Assembly: GCF_011299595.1 (NCBI RefSeq)
Contig: NZ_CP049867.1
Span: 992,001 to 1,056,000, forward strand
Direction of reading: 5' to 3'
Origin: Nocardioides sp. HDW12B
Lineage (GTDB): Bacteria > Actinomycetota > Actinomycetes > Propionibacteriales > Nocardioidaceae
DNA length: 64,000 bases
The notes beneath the pieces are model-generated. The model was not told the DNA's origin, did not search any database, and saw only the letters and a list, made by a program, of their open reading frames with translations. Made by a program: the position numbers and the translations under genes. Shown piece by piece: positions 1-8,760 of this stretch; the stretch's first letter is position 1; each line of letters opens with the position of its first letter.

Positions 1-373
1 GGGCCAGTCGCGCCGCACCACCGCACGCTTCCTGGCCTTCGGCGTCAACGGCCTCGCCGTAGCGCTCATGATCGTGGTCTTCGTCAGCACCGCCGGCATG
101 ACGGGCGCCGAGGTCGGCATCGCCGGCGGCAGCGCCGTGCTGGGGCAGAAGCTGCTCGAGGCGGTCTTCGGCGACCAGGCCGTGCGGCGGCTCACCGAGC
201 TCTCGCGCCGTGACCTGGAGGAGCGGGTGGCGGCGGCGTACGACGGGGAGCGCGCCCGGTGGGACGAGGTGCTCGCCGCGCTGGGCGTGCGCACCGAGGA
301 CGGCGAGCGGCTGGACGCCGCGGTGGGCGCGGTCGAGCGGTCGCGGGTCGCCGAACCTGAGGCGCGGGCGTGA
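1..373 (+). CDS. Dynamin-like GTPase family protein, C-terminal fragment (cut by window edge)
   Basis: The reading frame is open from base 2 and ends at TGA 371-373, so only the last ~123 residues are present. A hydrophobic stretch (LAFGVNGLAVALMIVVF) is followed by a glycine-rich segment and a charged helical tail. This matches the C-terminal part of actinobacterial membrane-attached GTPases, which usually occur as adjacent pairs. Its stop overlaps the GTG start of the next gene, a GTPase, so the two are probably translationally coupled and may act together at the membrane. The ATG at 68 lies inside the membrane segment and is unlikely to be the true start. Family assignment leans mainly on the neighbour. 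Confidence 0.6.
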   Translation, partial: GQSRRTTARFLAFGVNGLAVALMIVVFVSTAGMTGAEVGIAGGSAVLGQKLLEAVFGDQAVRRLTELSRRDLEERVAAAYDGERARWDEVLAALGVRTEDGERLDAAVGAVERSRVAEPEARA

Positions 374-2019
374 GCATCGCCGCGGGTGTGCGTCGGCTGA
401 CGGGACGCGGACCCGAGCTCCCGGCCCGGCTGGATGCGCTGCGCGAGGCCGTCGAGGCCACCGAGGGCCGGCTCGACCCCGACCTCCTGGCGCGGGCCGG
501 GTCGCTGCTGGAGCGTGCCGAGGGACGTCTCGCCCTGGCCGGCGACCACACCGTGGTGGCGCTCGCCGGGGCCACCGGCTCGGGGAAGTCCTCGCTGTTC
601 AACGCTCTCGCGGGCTCGACGTTGAGCCAGGTCGGCGTACGACGCCCGACGACGTCGTCGACCACCGCCGCGGCCTGGGGCGAGGCCGACGAGGTGCTCG
701 CCTGGCTGGAGGTCCCGCAGCGCCACCAGGTCGGGGGCGACCCCGGGAGGCTCGGGGGACTGGTGCTGCTCGACCTGCCCGACCACGACTCCACCGAGGT
801 CGCCCACCACGTCGAGGTCGACCGACTGGTGGAGGTGGTCGACCTGCTGGTCTTCGTGCTGGACCCGCAGAAGTACGCCGACGCCGCGATCCACCACCGC
901 TACCTCGCCCCGCTGAGCACCCACCGCGACGTGATGATGGTGGTGCTCAACCACGTCGACGAGGTGCCGCCCGAGCGACGCCGTGACCTCGACCGCGACC
1001 TGGCCCGGCTCCTCGACGCCGACGGACTCACCGGCGTGCCCCGGCTGCAGACCTCCGCGCTGACCGGCGAGGGCGTCGACCACCTGCGAGACGTGCTTGC
1101 CGAGCGGGTCGCGGCGACCCGCGCCGCCGCGGCCAGACTGTCCGCCGACGTCTCGGCGGTCGCCGCCCGGATGGCCGAGGCGAACGGCTCCGCCGACGCA
1201 CGCTCCGCCGAGATCGGCAAGGCCCACCGCACCGAGCTGGTCGGGGCGCTGGCCGAGTCGGCGGGCGTGCCCACCGTGGTGCGCGCCGTCGAGCGGTCGA
1301 TGGTGCGCCGGGGCTCGATGCGCACGGGGTGGCCGGTGCTGGCCTGGCGGGCGCGGCTGCGGCCCGACCCGCTGCGTCGCCTGCACCTCGACCGTCTCCC
1401 GGGACGCGGGTCCGGCTCCGGCTCTGATGTCGACCGGGCCCCGGACCGCACCTCGCTGCCGGCCGCCGGTCGGGTCGAGCGGGCCCGGGCCGAGACCGCC
1501 GTACGTCGGGTGGCCGACGTCGTGGGGGAGCCGCTGGCCCCGGCCTGGCAGCGCTCCGTGCGCCGTGCGTCGCTGTCGCGCGCCGACGACCTCGAGGACG
1601 CCCTGGACCGCGCCGTCGCCGGCACCGACCTCGGCGTCGACCGGGTCCCGCTGTGGTGGCGGCTGGCCCGGCTGCTGCAGCTCGTGCTGGTCGTCGCGCT
1701 GCTGGCCGGTGCGGTCTGGCTGGGGCTCCTCGCCCTGGTCGACTTCGTCGCGATCCCGATCCCGGACCCGCCCGAGACCGAGGGCATCCCGGTCCCGACC
1801 CTGCTGCTGGTGGTGGGCCTCGCCGGCGGCTGGGCGCTGGCCGTGCTCTCGCGGGTGGTCAACGGCTGGGTGGCCCGGGCCCGGGGCCGCAAGGCGCGCC
1901 GGCGGCTGGAGGAGTCCGTCGCCGAGGTCGCCGACCGTCTCGTGCTGGCCCCGATCGGCGCCGAGGTCGAGGCCTACGCCCGCGCCCGTCGGGCGCTCGA
2001 GGTGGCTGCCGCCCGCTGA
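370..2019 (+). CDS. Membrane-anchored GTPase (YfjP/dynamin-like), second of a pair
   Basis: This 549-residue protein has a P-loop, GATGSGKS (67-74), a G3-like DLPDHD (135-140) and a G4-like NHVDE (194-198), where NHVD replaces the usual NKxD. Two strongly hydrophobic helices lie near residues 434-460 and 473-496, with basic residues between and after them. This arrangement is typical of bacterial GTPases that attach to the inner face of the membrane. The GTG start overlaps the upstream stop (GTGA), so both genes form one unit. A role in membrane remodelling is inferred from the family; the substrate is unknown. The variant G4 motif may alter nucleotide specificity. Confidence 0.75.
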   Translation: MSIAAGVRRLTGRGPELPARLDALREAVEATEGRLDPDLLARAGSLLERAEGRLALAGDHTVVALAGATGSGKSSLFNALAGSTLSQVGVRRPTTSSTTAAAWGEADEVLAWLEVPQRHQVGGDPGRLGGLVLLDLPDHDSTEVAHHVEVDRLVEVVDLLVFVLDPQKYADAAIHHRYLAPLSTHRDVMMVVLNHVDEVPPERRRDLDRDLARLLDADGLTGVPRLQTSALTGEGVDHLRDVLAERVAATRAAAARLSADVSAVAARMAEANGSADARSAEIGKAHRTELVGALAESAGVPTVVRAVERSMVRRGSMRTGWPVLAWRARLRPDPLRRLHLDRLPGRGSGSGSDVDRAPDRTSLPAAGRVERARAETAVRRVADVVGEPLAPAWQRSVRRASLSRADDLEDALDRAVAGTDLGVDRVPLWWRLARLLQLVLVVALLAGAVWLGLLALVDFVAIPIPDPPETEGIPVPTLLLVVGLAGGWALAVLSRVVNGWVARARGRKARRRLEESVAEVADRLVLAPIGAEVEAYARARRALEVAAAR

Positions 2020-2090
2020 GCGCCGGCCGGGTTCTGGTCACTCCCCGCAGGGATGCCGGGTTCCGGGCGCTGCCCGCACCCGACGGCCCG

Positions 2091-2115
2091 TCCTGGTTGC
2101 AGGCGCCGACCAGGA
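2091..2115 (+). terminator. Hairpin after the GTPase pair
   Basis: TCCTGGT (2091-2097) pairs with ACCAGGA (2109-2115) across an 11-base loop, 70 bases after the GTPase stop. There is no T-run. It could be a weak terminator or an mRNA 3' end structure. Confidence 0.3.
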
Positions 2116-2135
2116 ACCAGCCGACCGGCCCGGAG

Positions 2136-2153
2136 ATCCGTCGCGCGACGGAT
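2136..2153. promoter_or_regulatory. Perfect 18-bp palindrome upstream of histidine kinase gene
   Basis: ATCCGTCGCGCGACGGAT is a perfect 9+9 palindrome centred about 43 bases before the kinase GTG, where it would cover the -35 region of the predicted promoter. NarL-family regulators bind inverted repeats, so autoregulation by the response regulator two genes on is a natural inference. Confidence 0.45.
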
Positions 2154-2175
2154 GTGGACGCCGGTCCAGGTGCCC

Positions 2176-2181
2176 TACGGT
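2176..2181 (+). promoter_or_regulatory. -10 hexamer TACGGT, leaderless start
   Basis: TACGGT lies 6 bases before the GTG at 2188. The spacing fits a transcript that begins at the start codon, and it supports that GTG over upstream in-frame ATGs. Confidence 0.5.
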
Positions 2182-2187
2182 GCTGGG

Positions 2188-3351
2188 GTGCCGCACCTCC
2201 CCGAGCTGACCGTCGAGCGTCTGCGGCCGCCCGCGCTCCGGCAGCCGCCATGGATGGACCTGCTGCTCGCGGGGTTCTTCGTCGCGCTGACCGTGGCCGA
2301 GCAGGTCACCTCGACCGCCCCCCGGGCCCCGTGGCAGCTCGTGCTGGCCGTGCTGGCGATGGCCGCGCTCGCCGTACGGCGTCAGCTGCCGGTCGCGGTC
2401 GCCGTCCTGGTGGTGGTGAGCAACCTGCTCACGAACCCGCAGGGCGACTTCGCGATCCTGCTGAGCCTGGTGCTGGTGGCGTTCTCGGTGGGGTTCGAGA
2501 CCGACCCGCCCCGCAGCGGGTGGGGGCTGGCGGTCGTGCTGCTGCCGTTCCTGGCGGTGCAGCTACCCGGCGGGGTGGAGCCGAGCGACCTCGCGGCGGC
2601 GGTGGTGTTCGTCGGTGGCCCGTGGGGCGTCGGTGCCGCGACCCGTCAGCGCACCCGGCGGGCGGCGGAGGCGATGGCCCGCGCGGAGCTGCTCCAGCGC
2701 GACCAGGAGGACGCGGCGGCGCGGGCCGTGGCGGAGGAGCGCACCCGCATCGCCCGCGAGCTGCACGACGTCGTCTCCCACTCGATCAGCGTCGTGACGA
2801 TCCAGACGCAGGCCGTCCGCCGCCGGCTCGACCCCGCGCAGGAGCGGGAGATCGAGGACCTCGCCCGGATCGAGGCCACCGCGCGCGACGCGATGGCCGA
2901 GATGCGGCGGCTGTTCGGGGTGCTGCGCACCTCGGGCGAGCAGGTCGACCTGGCACCTGCGCCGGGGCTGGGCGAGCTGCCGGCGCTCGTGGGCCGCACC
3001 TCGACCTCCGCGGTGCCCGTCACGCTGCACGTCGAGGGTGCGCCGGTGCCGGTGCGACCCGGTCTCGACCTGGCTGCCTTCCGCGTCGCCCAGGAGGCGC
3101 TGACCAACGCCGCCAAGCACGCCGACGCCACCCGCGTCGAGGTCACGCTGACGTGGACCCCCGCGATGCTGACCGTGCGGGTGCAGGACGACGGTCAGGG
3201 GGCGGCGGACCTGAGCGGCGACGGCGCGGGCCAGGGACTGGCGGGGATGCGCGAGCGCGTCGCGCTGTACGGCGGTGCGGTCGACGTCACCACGTCGCCC
3301 GGCCGTGGCTTCACCGTCGAGGCCCGCTTCCCGCTCGAGGAGCCCAGATGA
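2188..3351 (+). CDS. Two-component sensor histidine kinase, NarL/DesK type
   Basis: This 387-residue kinase has about four to five N-terminal membrane helices (residues ~23-145), a short coiled region, and a HisKA_3 dimerisation motif RELHDVVSH with predicted phospho-acceptor His193. An HATPase domain follows with N-box QEALTNAAKH, VQDDGQG and GQGLAGMRERV. It lacks an extracellular sensor domain, so it probably senses the membrane or a membrane protein. Its stop overlaps the ATG of the cognate response regulator (ATGA). The GTG start was chosen because a -10-like hexamer lies 6 bases upstream and the protein then begins with a normal cytoplasmic tail. Confidence 0.9.
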   Translation: MPHLPELTVERLRPPALRQPPWMDLLLAGFFVALTVAEQVTSTAPRAPWQLVLAVLAMAALAVRRQLPVAVAVLVVVSNLLTNPQGDFAILLSLVLVAFSVGFETDPPRSGWGLAVVLLPFLAVQLPGGVEPSDLAAAVVFVGGPWGVGAATRQRTRRAAEAMARAELLQRDQEDAAARAVAEERTRIARELHDVVSHSISVVTIQTQAVRRRLDPAQEREIEDLARIEATARDAMAEMRRLFGVLRTSGEQVDLAPAPGLGELPALVGRTSTSAVPVTLHVEGAPVPVRPGLDLAAFRVAQEALTNAAKHADATRVEVTLTWTPAMLTVRVQDDGQGAADLSGDGAGQGLAGMRERVALYGGAVDVTTSPGRGFTVEARFPLEEPR

Positions 3352-4031
3352 GCACTCCCATCCGACTCGTGGTGGCCGACGACCAGGGCATGATCCGCGC
3401 GGGCTTCCGCTCCCTGCTGGACGCCGAGCCCGACCTCGAGGTGGTGGGGGAGGCCGCCGACGGCGCCGAGGCGCTGGAGGTCGTGCGCGACCTGCGGCCC
3501 GACGTCACCCTCATGGACATCCGGATGCCGCAGCTCGACGGCATCTCCGCCACCCGGCAGCTGGTCGCCGAGGGGGTGGACACCCGGGTGCTGGTGCTGA
3601 CGACCTTCGACCTCGACGAGTACGTCTTCGAGGCGCTGCGCGCCGGCGCCTCGGGGTTCATGCTCAAGGACGCCCCGGCCGACGAGCTGGCGGCGGCGAT
3701 CCGGGTCGTCGCGGCCGGCGACTCCCTGCTGGCCCCGTCCATCACCCGGCGGGTCATCGACGCCTTCGTGGGGCGGGCGCCGACGCGACCCGCGCACGCC
3801 GTACCGGACGACGCGCTGGGGCGGTTGACGCCGCGCGAACTCGAGGTCCTGGGACTGATGGCGCGCGGCCGCTCGAACGCCGAGATCTCGACCGCGCTGT
3901 TCGTCTCCGAGGCGACCACGAAGACCCACGTCAGCAACGTCCTGGCCAAGCTCGGCCTCAAGGACCGGGTGCAGGCGGTCATCTACGCCTACGAGCACGG
4001 CGTGGTGTCGCCGGGCTCCGACCGGACCTGA
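3348..4031 (+). CDS. LuxR/NarL-family response regulator
   Basis: This 227-residue regulator has a receiver domain with acidic pocket DD (11-12), phosphorylation site Asp57 in LMDIRMP and Lys107 in GFMLKD. A LuxR-type helix-turn-helix follows (LTPRELEVLGLMARGRSNAEI, then ATTKTHVSNVLAKL). It overlaps the kinase gene by four bases and is certainly its partner. Possible targets are the palindrome before the kinase gene and the dyad before the membrane protein gene that follows. It closely resembles the second regulator in this window (35579-36259) in length and motif order. Confidence 0.92.
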   Translation: MSTPIRLVVADDQGMIRAGFRSLLDAEPDLEVVGEAADGAEALEVVRDLRPDVTLMDIRMPQLDGISATRQLVAEGVDTRVLVLTTFDLDEYVFEALRAGASGFMLKDAPADELAAAIRVVAAGDSLLAPSITRRVIDAFVGRAPTRPAHAVPDDALGRLTPRELEVLGLMARGRSNAEISTALFVSEATTKTHVSNVLAKLGLKDRVQAVIYAYEHGVVSPGSDRT

Positions 4032-4170
4032 GCCGACGCCTCCTGCTGCCGGGGGAGGCTCGCGCGTCCTGCTGGTGCGGCGTGCTCGTCCGCCCGGGGG
4101 AGGTCACCCTCCGTCGCGGGGACGAGGCGAAGATCCGTCCTCGGCCCGATCCGTGATGAGGCCCGGTCGC

Positions 4171-4197
4171 GGTTGGCTTCTTGTCAACAACACAACC
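4171..4197. promoter_or_regulatory. AT-richer dyad upstream of membrane protein gene
   Basis: GGTTG (4171-4175) and CAACC (4193-4197) flank TTGTCAACAA (4181-4190), itself a near-palindrome. The patch is much richer in A+T than its surroundings and lies ~50 bases before the next start. It is a plausible operator for the adjacent NarL-type regulator or part of a promoter. Confidence 0.3.
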
Positions 4198-4243
4198 GCT
4201 CCGGACCCGGGCTCCACCGGGTCGCTCCCGAAAGGACCTCGTG

Positions 4244-4945
4244 ATGACCACCGTCACCACTCCCGCTCCCACCGACACGCACGCACCGGCTGCGTTGGCC
4301 GCCCGGCAGCCGTTCGGGCTGCGGATCCGGCGCTACCTGCTCGTGGCATCCCCGGTGATCGCCGCGGCCCTCGCGATCGCCGGCACCGTCGCCGACCCGG
4401 GCACCGGCACCACCGGCGAGGAGATGAACCGGATCTACACGAACAACCCCGACCCGCTGCAGTGGAAGTCCTTCCTGTTCCACTGGTCCTACGCCTTCTG
4501 GATCGCTCCGGCGCTGCTGCTCGCGCCCTACGTCCGGGGGAGGGGTCGCTGGCTGGCCAACGTCGCGGCCGTCCTCGGGTTCACGGGGATGACGACGATG
4601 CCGGGCATGCTGACCATCGACTACGTGGACTCGGCGATCGGTCAGATCTACGGCGTCGCGGCGATCGGCGAGTTCCACGCGTTCATCGACGACTCGATGT
4701 GGGGCCTGCCGGCCATGCTCGTGCCCGGTCTCGTGGGCTTCGCGCTCTCGCTGCCCGTGGTCTCCCTGGCGCTGTGGCGCGCGGGGCTGGTCCGCTGGTG
4801 GGCACCGGCAGCGGTCGTCGCCGGGATCGTGGCCTACGTCGGCTCGATGGCCGCCGTCTGGGGGACCTGCGTCGTGCTCGTGAGCTTCACCGTCTTCGCG
4901 GTGGCCCTGGAGCGAGCCACCCGAGGCAGGGTGCCGTCCGTCTGA
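4244..4945 (+). CDS. Small multi-pass membrane protein of unknown function
   Basis: The protein has 233 residues with about six predicted membrane helices and a Thr/Pro/Ala-rich N-terminus. A conserved-looking extracytoplasmic loop after the first helix carries polar residues (GEEMNRIYTNNPDPLQW). The ATG was chosen because AAAGGA (4232-4237) lies just upstream. I do not recognise the family. It sits downstream of a two-component system and resembles, in size and topology only, the membrane protein at 37564-38241 that sits beside the other two-component system. It may be a regulated target or a sensory partner of the kinase; that is inference. Confidence 0.7.
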   Translation: MTTVTTPAPTDTHAPAALAARQPFGLRIRRYLLVASPVIAAALAIAGTVADPGTGTTGEEMNRIYTNNPDPLQWKSFLFHWSYAFWIAPALLLAPYVRGRGRWLANVAAVLGFTGMTTMPGMLTIDYVDSAIGQIYGVAAIGEFHAFIDDSMWGLPAMLVPGLVGFALSLPVVSLALWRAGLVRWWAPAAVVAGIVAYVGSMAAVWGTCVVLVSFTVFAVALERATRGRVPSV

Positions 4946-4973
4946 GCCGCCCCCGGGCTCGGAGCACCCCTGA

Positions 4974-5008
4974 GGGGCCGTCCGCAGGTCGCACCTGCGG
5001 GCGGCCCC
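4974..5008 (+). terminator. Strong GC-rich hairpin terminator
   Basis: A 16-bp stem (4974-4989 with 4993-5008, one G-T wobble) closes a 3-base loop 28 bases after the membrane protein stop. No long T-run follows, as is common for actinobacterial terminators. Confidence 0.6.
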
Positions 5009-5166
5009 TGTCGTCGTGCGGGCCGGTTGCTGTCCACCGGTCGACGAACCGGCCGGCTCTCCACGACCGCAACCACGCGCCCCCGGGCGTCGGCGGCCGG
5101 CGGCGACAGTGGTGCCCACACGACGGAGCGCACCGGCGACCCGGGCGCAGGACGAAGGGGAATCAG

Positions 5167-5631
5167 ATGCAGGACACGTACGTGACCTTCCAGGGCTGGG
5201 TGGGCAGCGAGGTCCGCCACCGGGTGGTCAAGGAGACCTCGGTGGCCAGCTTCCGCGTCGGGGTCACCCCGCGGCTGCGGCGCGAGGGGGACTGGGTGGA
5301 CGGCGAGACCGGGTGGTACACCGTGACGGTCTGGCGCACGCTCGCCGACCACGTGCGCCAGTCGATCCGCAAGGGCGACCCGGTCATCGTCAGCGGCAAG
5401 CTGCGCACCGAGACCTGGACGCCCGAGGAGGGCTCGCCGAGCACCACGATGATCGTCGACGCCACGCTGGTGGGTCACGACCTCAACCGTGGCTGCAGCC
5501 ACTGGTGGCGCGGCGACCGGCCGCAGGAGCTCGGCGGCGACGGCTCGCGCGAGGGCGGTCGCGCCGACGGCGAGACCCCGGGCGAGGGGGCGGAAGCGAC
5601 CGACGCCGGGGGCGCGGAGCGGGCCGCCTGA
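5167..5631 (+). CDS. ssb: Single-stranded DNA-binding protein paralogue
   Basis: The 154-residue product begins with an OB-fold of the SSB type (YVTFQGWVGSEV, then SFRVGVTPR, WYTVTVWRTLADHV, KGDPVIVSGKL) over about 110 residues. The tail is acidic and Gly/Glu-rich and lacks the DDDIPF-type tip that recruits repair proteins in the main SSB. This suggests the accessory SSB that lies beside ettA in actinobacteria (compare Rv2478c next to Rv2477c). The main replication ssb normally sits with rpsF/rpsR and is not here. A good ribosome site, GAAGGGG, precedes the ATG. Confidence 0.85.
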   Translation: MQDTYVTFQGWVGSEVRHRVVKETSVASFRVGVTPRLRREGDWVDGETGWYTVTVWRTLADHVRQSIRKGDPVIVSGKLRTETWTPEEGSPSTTMIVDATLVGHDLNRGCSHWWRGDRPQELGGDGSREGGRADGETPGEGAEATDAGGAERAA

Positions 5632-5772
5632 GCCCGGGCCGCGACGCCGTCCGGCGCTCGGCGCACGGCTCCCGGCGAGAGCCGGGTCGGATCCTGTCCG
5701 GACGGACCCGACCCGGTGGCGCACCGCGCTGAGCGGTCCGCCGGTGATTGGAGCCGCGGGGCGGGCGCACCG

Positions 5773-5778
5773 TAGGCT
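5773..5778 (+). promoter_or_regulatory. -10 hexamer TAGGCT before ettA; rest of ssb-ettA gap
   Basis: TAGGCT ends 9 bases before the ettA ATG, so the transcript is probably leaderless or nearly so. The gap 5632-5787 also holds a small hairpin CCCGGC-gaga-GCCGGG (5671-5686) that may end the ssb transcript, and a longer imperfect dyad (5684-5714). Confidence 0.45.
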
Positions 5779-5787
5779 GGGGCCACT

Positions 5788-7470
<1,683 letters not shown>

Positions 7471-7476
7471 GCTGCT

Positions 7477-7546
7477 GGTTTCACTAGGTACCTAGTGGTT
7501 CCGGCGCTTCCCGAGCGATACTTCGCTCGGGAAGCGCCGGTTTCGT
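7477..7546 (+). repeat. 70-bp two-hairpin repeat, copy 1 (after ettA)
   Basis: The unit starts with GGTTTCACTAGGTACCTAGTG, a small palindrome centred on GGTACC. It continues with a 17-18-bp stem built on CGGCGCTTCCCGAGCG and its complement around a 4-base loop, ending GGTTTCGT. It matches 66 of 70 positions of the reverse complement of 8682-8751. Each copy begins shortly after the stop of the gene that reads into it, so each could terminate transcription. Their identity and inverted placement also suggest a dispersed repeat or element ends. Confidence 0.85.
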
Positions 7547-7664
7547 CAGGGGAGCAGCGGTCACGACGGGCCGGACTTCGTCCCCAACCCCGGGAGACCT
7601 CCCGCTGCCCACAGCCCAGCACGACGTACGCCGTACGCCGTGCGCGGGGCCTGAGGGTGGGCAC

Positions 7665-8612
7665 ATGCGACTCGACCTCACCGACACCTCGTCCTCCGAG
7701 CCCACGATCCTCCTGCGCCGCGAGGCGCTCGCCGCGGGCGTCGACGACCGCGCCCTGCGTCGAGCCGTGCGGGCCGGGGAGCTCGTGAGGGTGCGTCACG
7801 GTGCCTACATCGCCGCCGACGACTGGGGACGTGCGGACGGGCGCGAGCGCCACCTCATCACCGCGCGCGCCCTGCACCGCACTCACGGCGATCGCGTCGC
7901 GTTCAGCCACCACACGGCAGCGTGCCTGCACGGGTTGGACCTGTGGGACGTCGACCTCCGCAGGCTGCACGTCACCCGAGCGGACGACAAGCACGGGCGT
8001 CGAGCGAACGACGTGGTGCACCACCAGGGGCTCGTCGAGCCCAACGAGCTGACCTGGGTCCGCGGACTGCCGGTCGTCCCCGTCTCCCGCGCCGCGCTGG
8101 AGTCGGCATCGCTGGTGTCCCTCGAGCAGGGCCTCGTCACGCTCGACTCGGCCCTGCGGAACGACCTGTGCGACAAGGAGGCGCTGGCGCACCGGTACGC
8201 CGCGGTCGGAGGGTGGCCGCACAGCCTCGGGCTGCAGCTCGCGGTCACCCTGGCGGACGGGCGTCACGAATCGGCGGGGGAGACCCGCACCGGTCACCTG
8301 CTGTGGCGCTCCGGACTGCCTGCGCCGGTGCCGCAGCTCGAGATCCTGCTGGACGGCAGGGTCATCGCGCGCGTCGACTTCGCCTGGCCTGAGCACGGTG
8401 TGGTCCTCGAGTTCGACGGTCGCAAGAAGTACCTGAAGTACCTCCGCCCCGGGGAGAGCGTGACCGATGCGGTGCTGCGCGAGAAGAAGCGGGAGGACCT
8501 GATCCGCGAGGTGACCGGGTGGATCGTCATCCGCGTCGTCTGGGCCGACCTCGCGGACCCCCGCCGGCTCGTCGCCCGGATCGAGCGGGCGATGCGGCGC
8601 GCCGCGGCCTGA
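7665..8612 (+). CDS. AbiEi-like antitoxin-domain protein with C-terminal nuclease-fold (DUF559-like) domain
   Basis: The protein has 315 residues. The N-terminal ~55 residues resemble the winged helix of AbiEi-family proteins (LLRREALAAGVDDRALRRAV, then VRVRHGAYIA). The C-terminal third (~200-300) has spacing typical of PD-(D/E)XK-like folds: Glu202 or Glu206, Asp238 (RVDFAW), then Glu249, Asp251 and Lys254/255 in LEFDGRKK. No AbiEii-type nucleotidyltransferase toxin is adjacent, so it is an orphan and may not act as an antitoxin. Solo genes of this kind are common in Nocardioides-like genomes. It is the only gene between the two inverted 70-bp repeats. Function is unknown; DNA binding or cleavage is plausible. 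Confidence 0.75.
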   Translation: MRLDLTDTSSSEPTILLRREALAAGVDDRALRRAVRAGELVRVRHGAYIAADDWGRADGRERHLITARALHRTHGDRVAFSHHTAACLHGLDLWDVDLRRLHVTRADDKHGRRANDVVHHQGLVEPNELTWVRGLPVVPVSRAALESASLVSLEQGLVTLDSALRNDLCDKEALAHRYAAVGGWPHSLGLQLAVTLADGRHESAGETRTGHLLWRSGLPAPVPQLEILLDGRVIARVDFAWPEHGVVLEFDGRKKYLKYLRPGESVTDAVLREKKREDLIREVTGWIVIRVVWADLADPRRLVARIERAMRRAAA

Positions 8613-8681
8613 GGGACCTCGGGGGTCGGTTCGGGAGAGAACGGGTCGGTGCGAGGGCGCCGTACGACGGATGCTTCCCGC

Positions 8682-8751
8682 ACGAAACCGGCGCTTCCCG
8701 AGCGAAGTTTCGCTCGGGAAGCGCCGGTTTCACTAGGTACCTAGTGAAACC
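8682..8751 (-). repeat. 70-bp two-hairpin repeat, copy 2 (after thiolase, inverted)
   Basis: Read on the minus strand, it begins 9 bases after the thiolase stop. Its GTTTC-GAAAC block is a perfect 24-bp palindrome centred on GGTACC, followed by a stem of up to 22 bp with a minimal loop. Copy 1 differs at four positions, three of which break the GTTTC/GAAAC symmetry, so copy 2 looks the more intact. Together the copies enclose 1.27 kb. Confidence 0.85.
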
Positions 8752-8760
8752 GACAGGGCC

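Noticed and set aside
68-373. Complete 101-residue gene starting at ATG 68
   Set aside because: The frame is open from base 2 with an in-frame membrane segment upstream of this ATG, so the gene is more likely a fragment cut by the window edge.
8294-8683. Toxin partner for the AbiEi-like gene on the minus strand
   Set aside because: The frame is antisense to the 3' part of the gene itself, and no nucleotidyltransferase motif is present in it or nearby.
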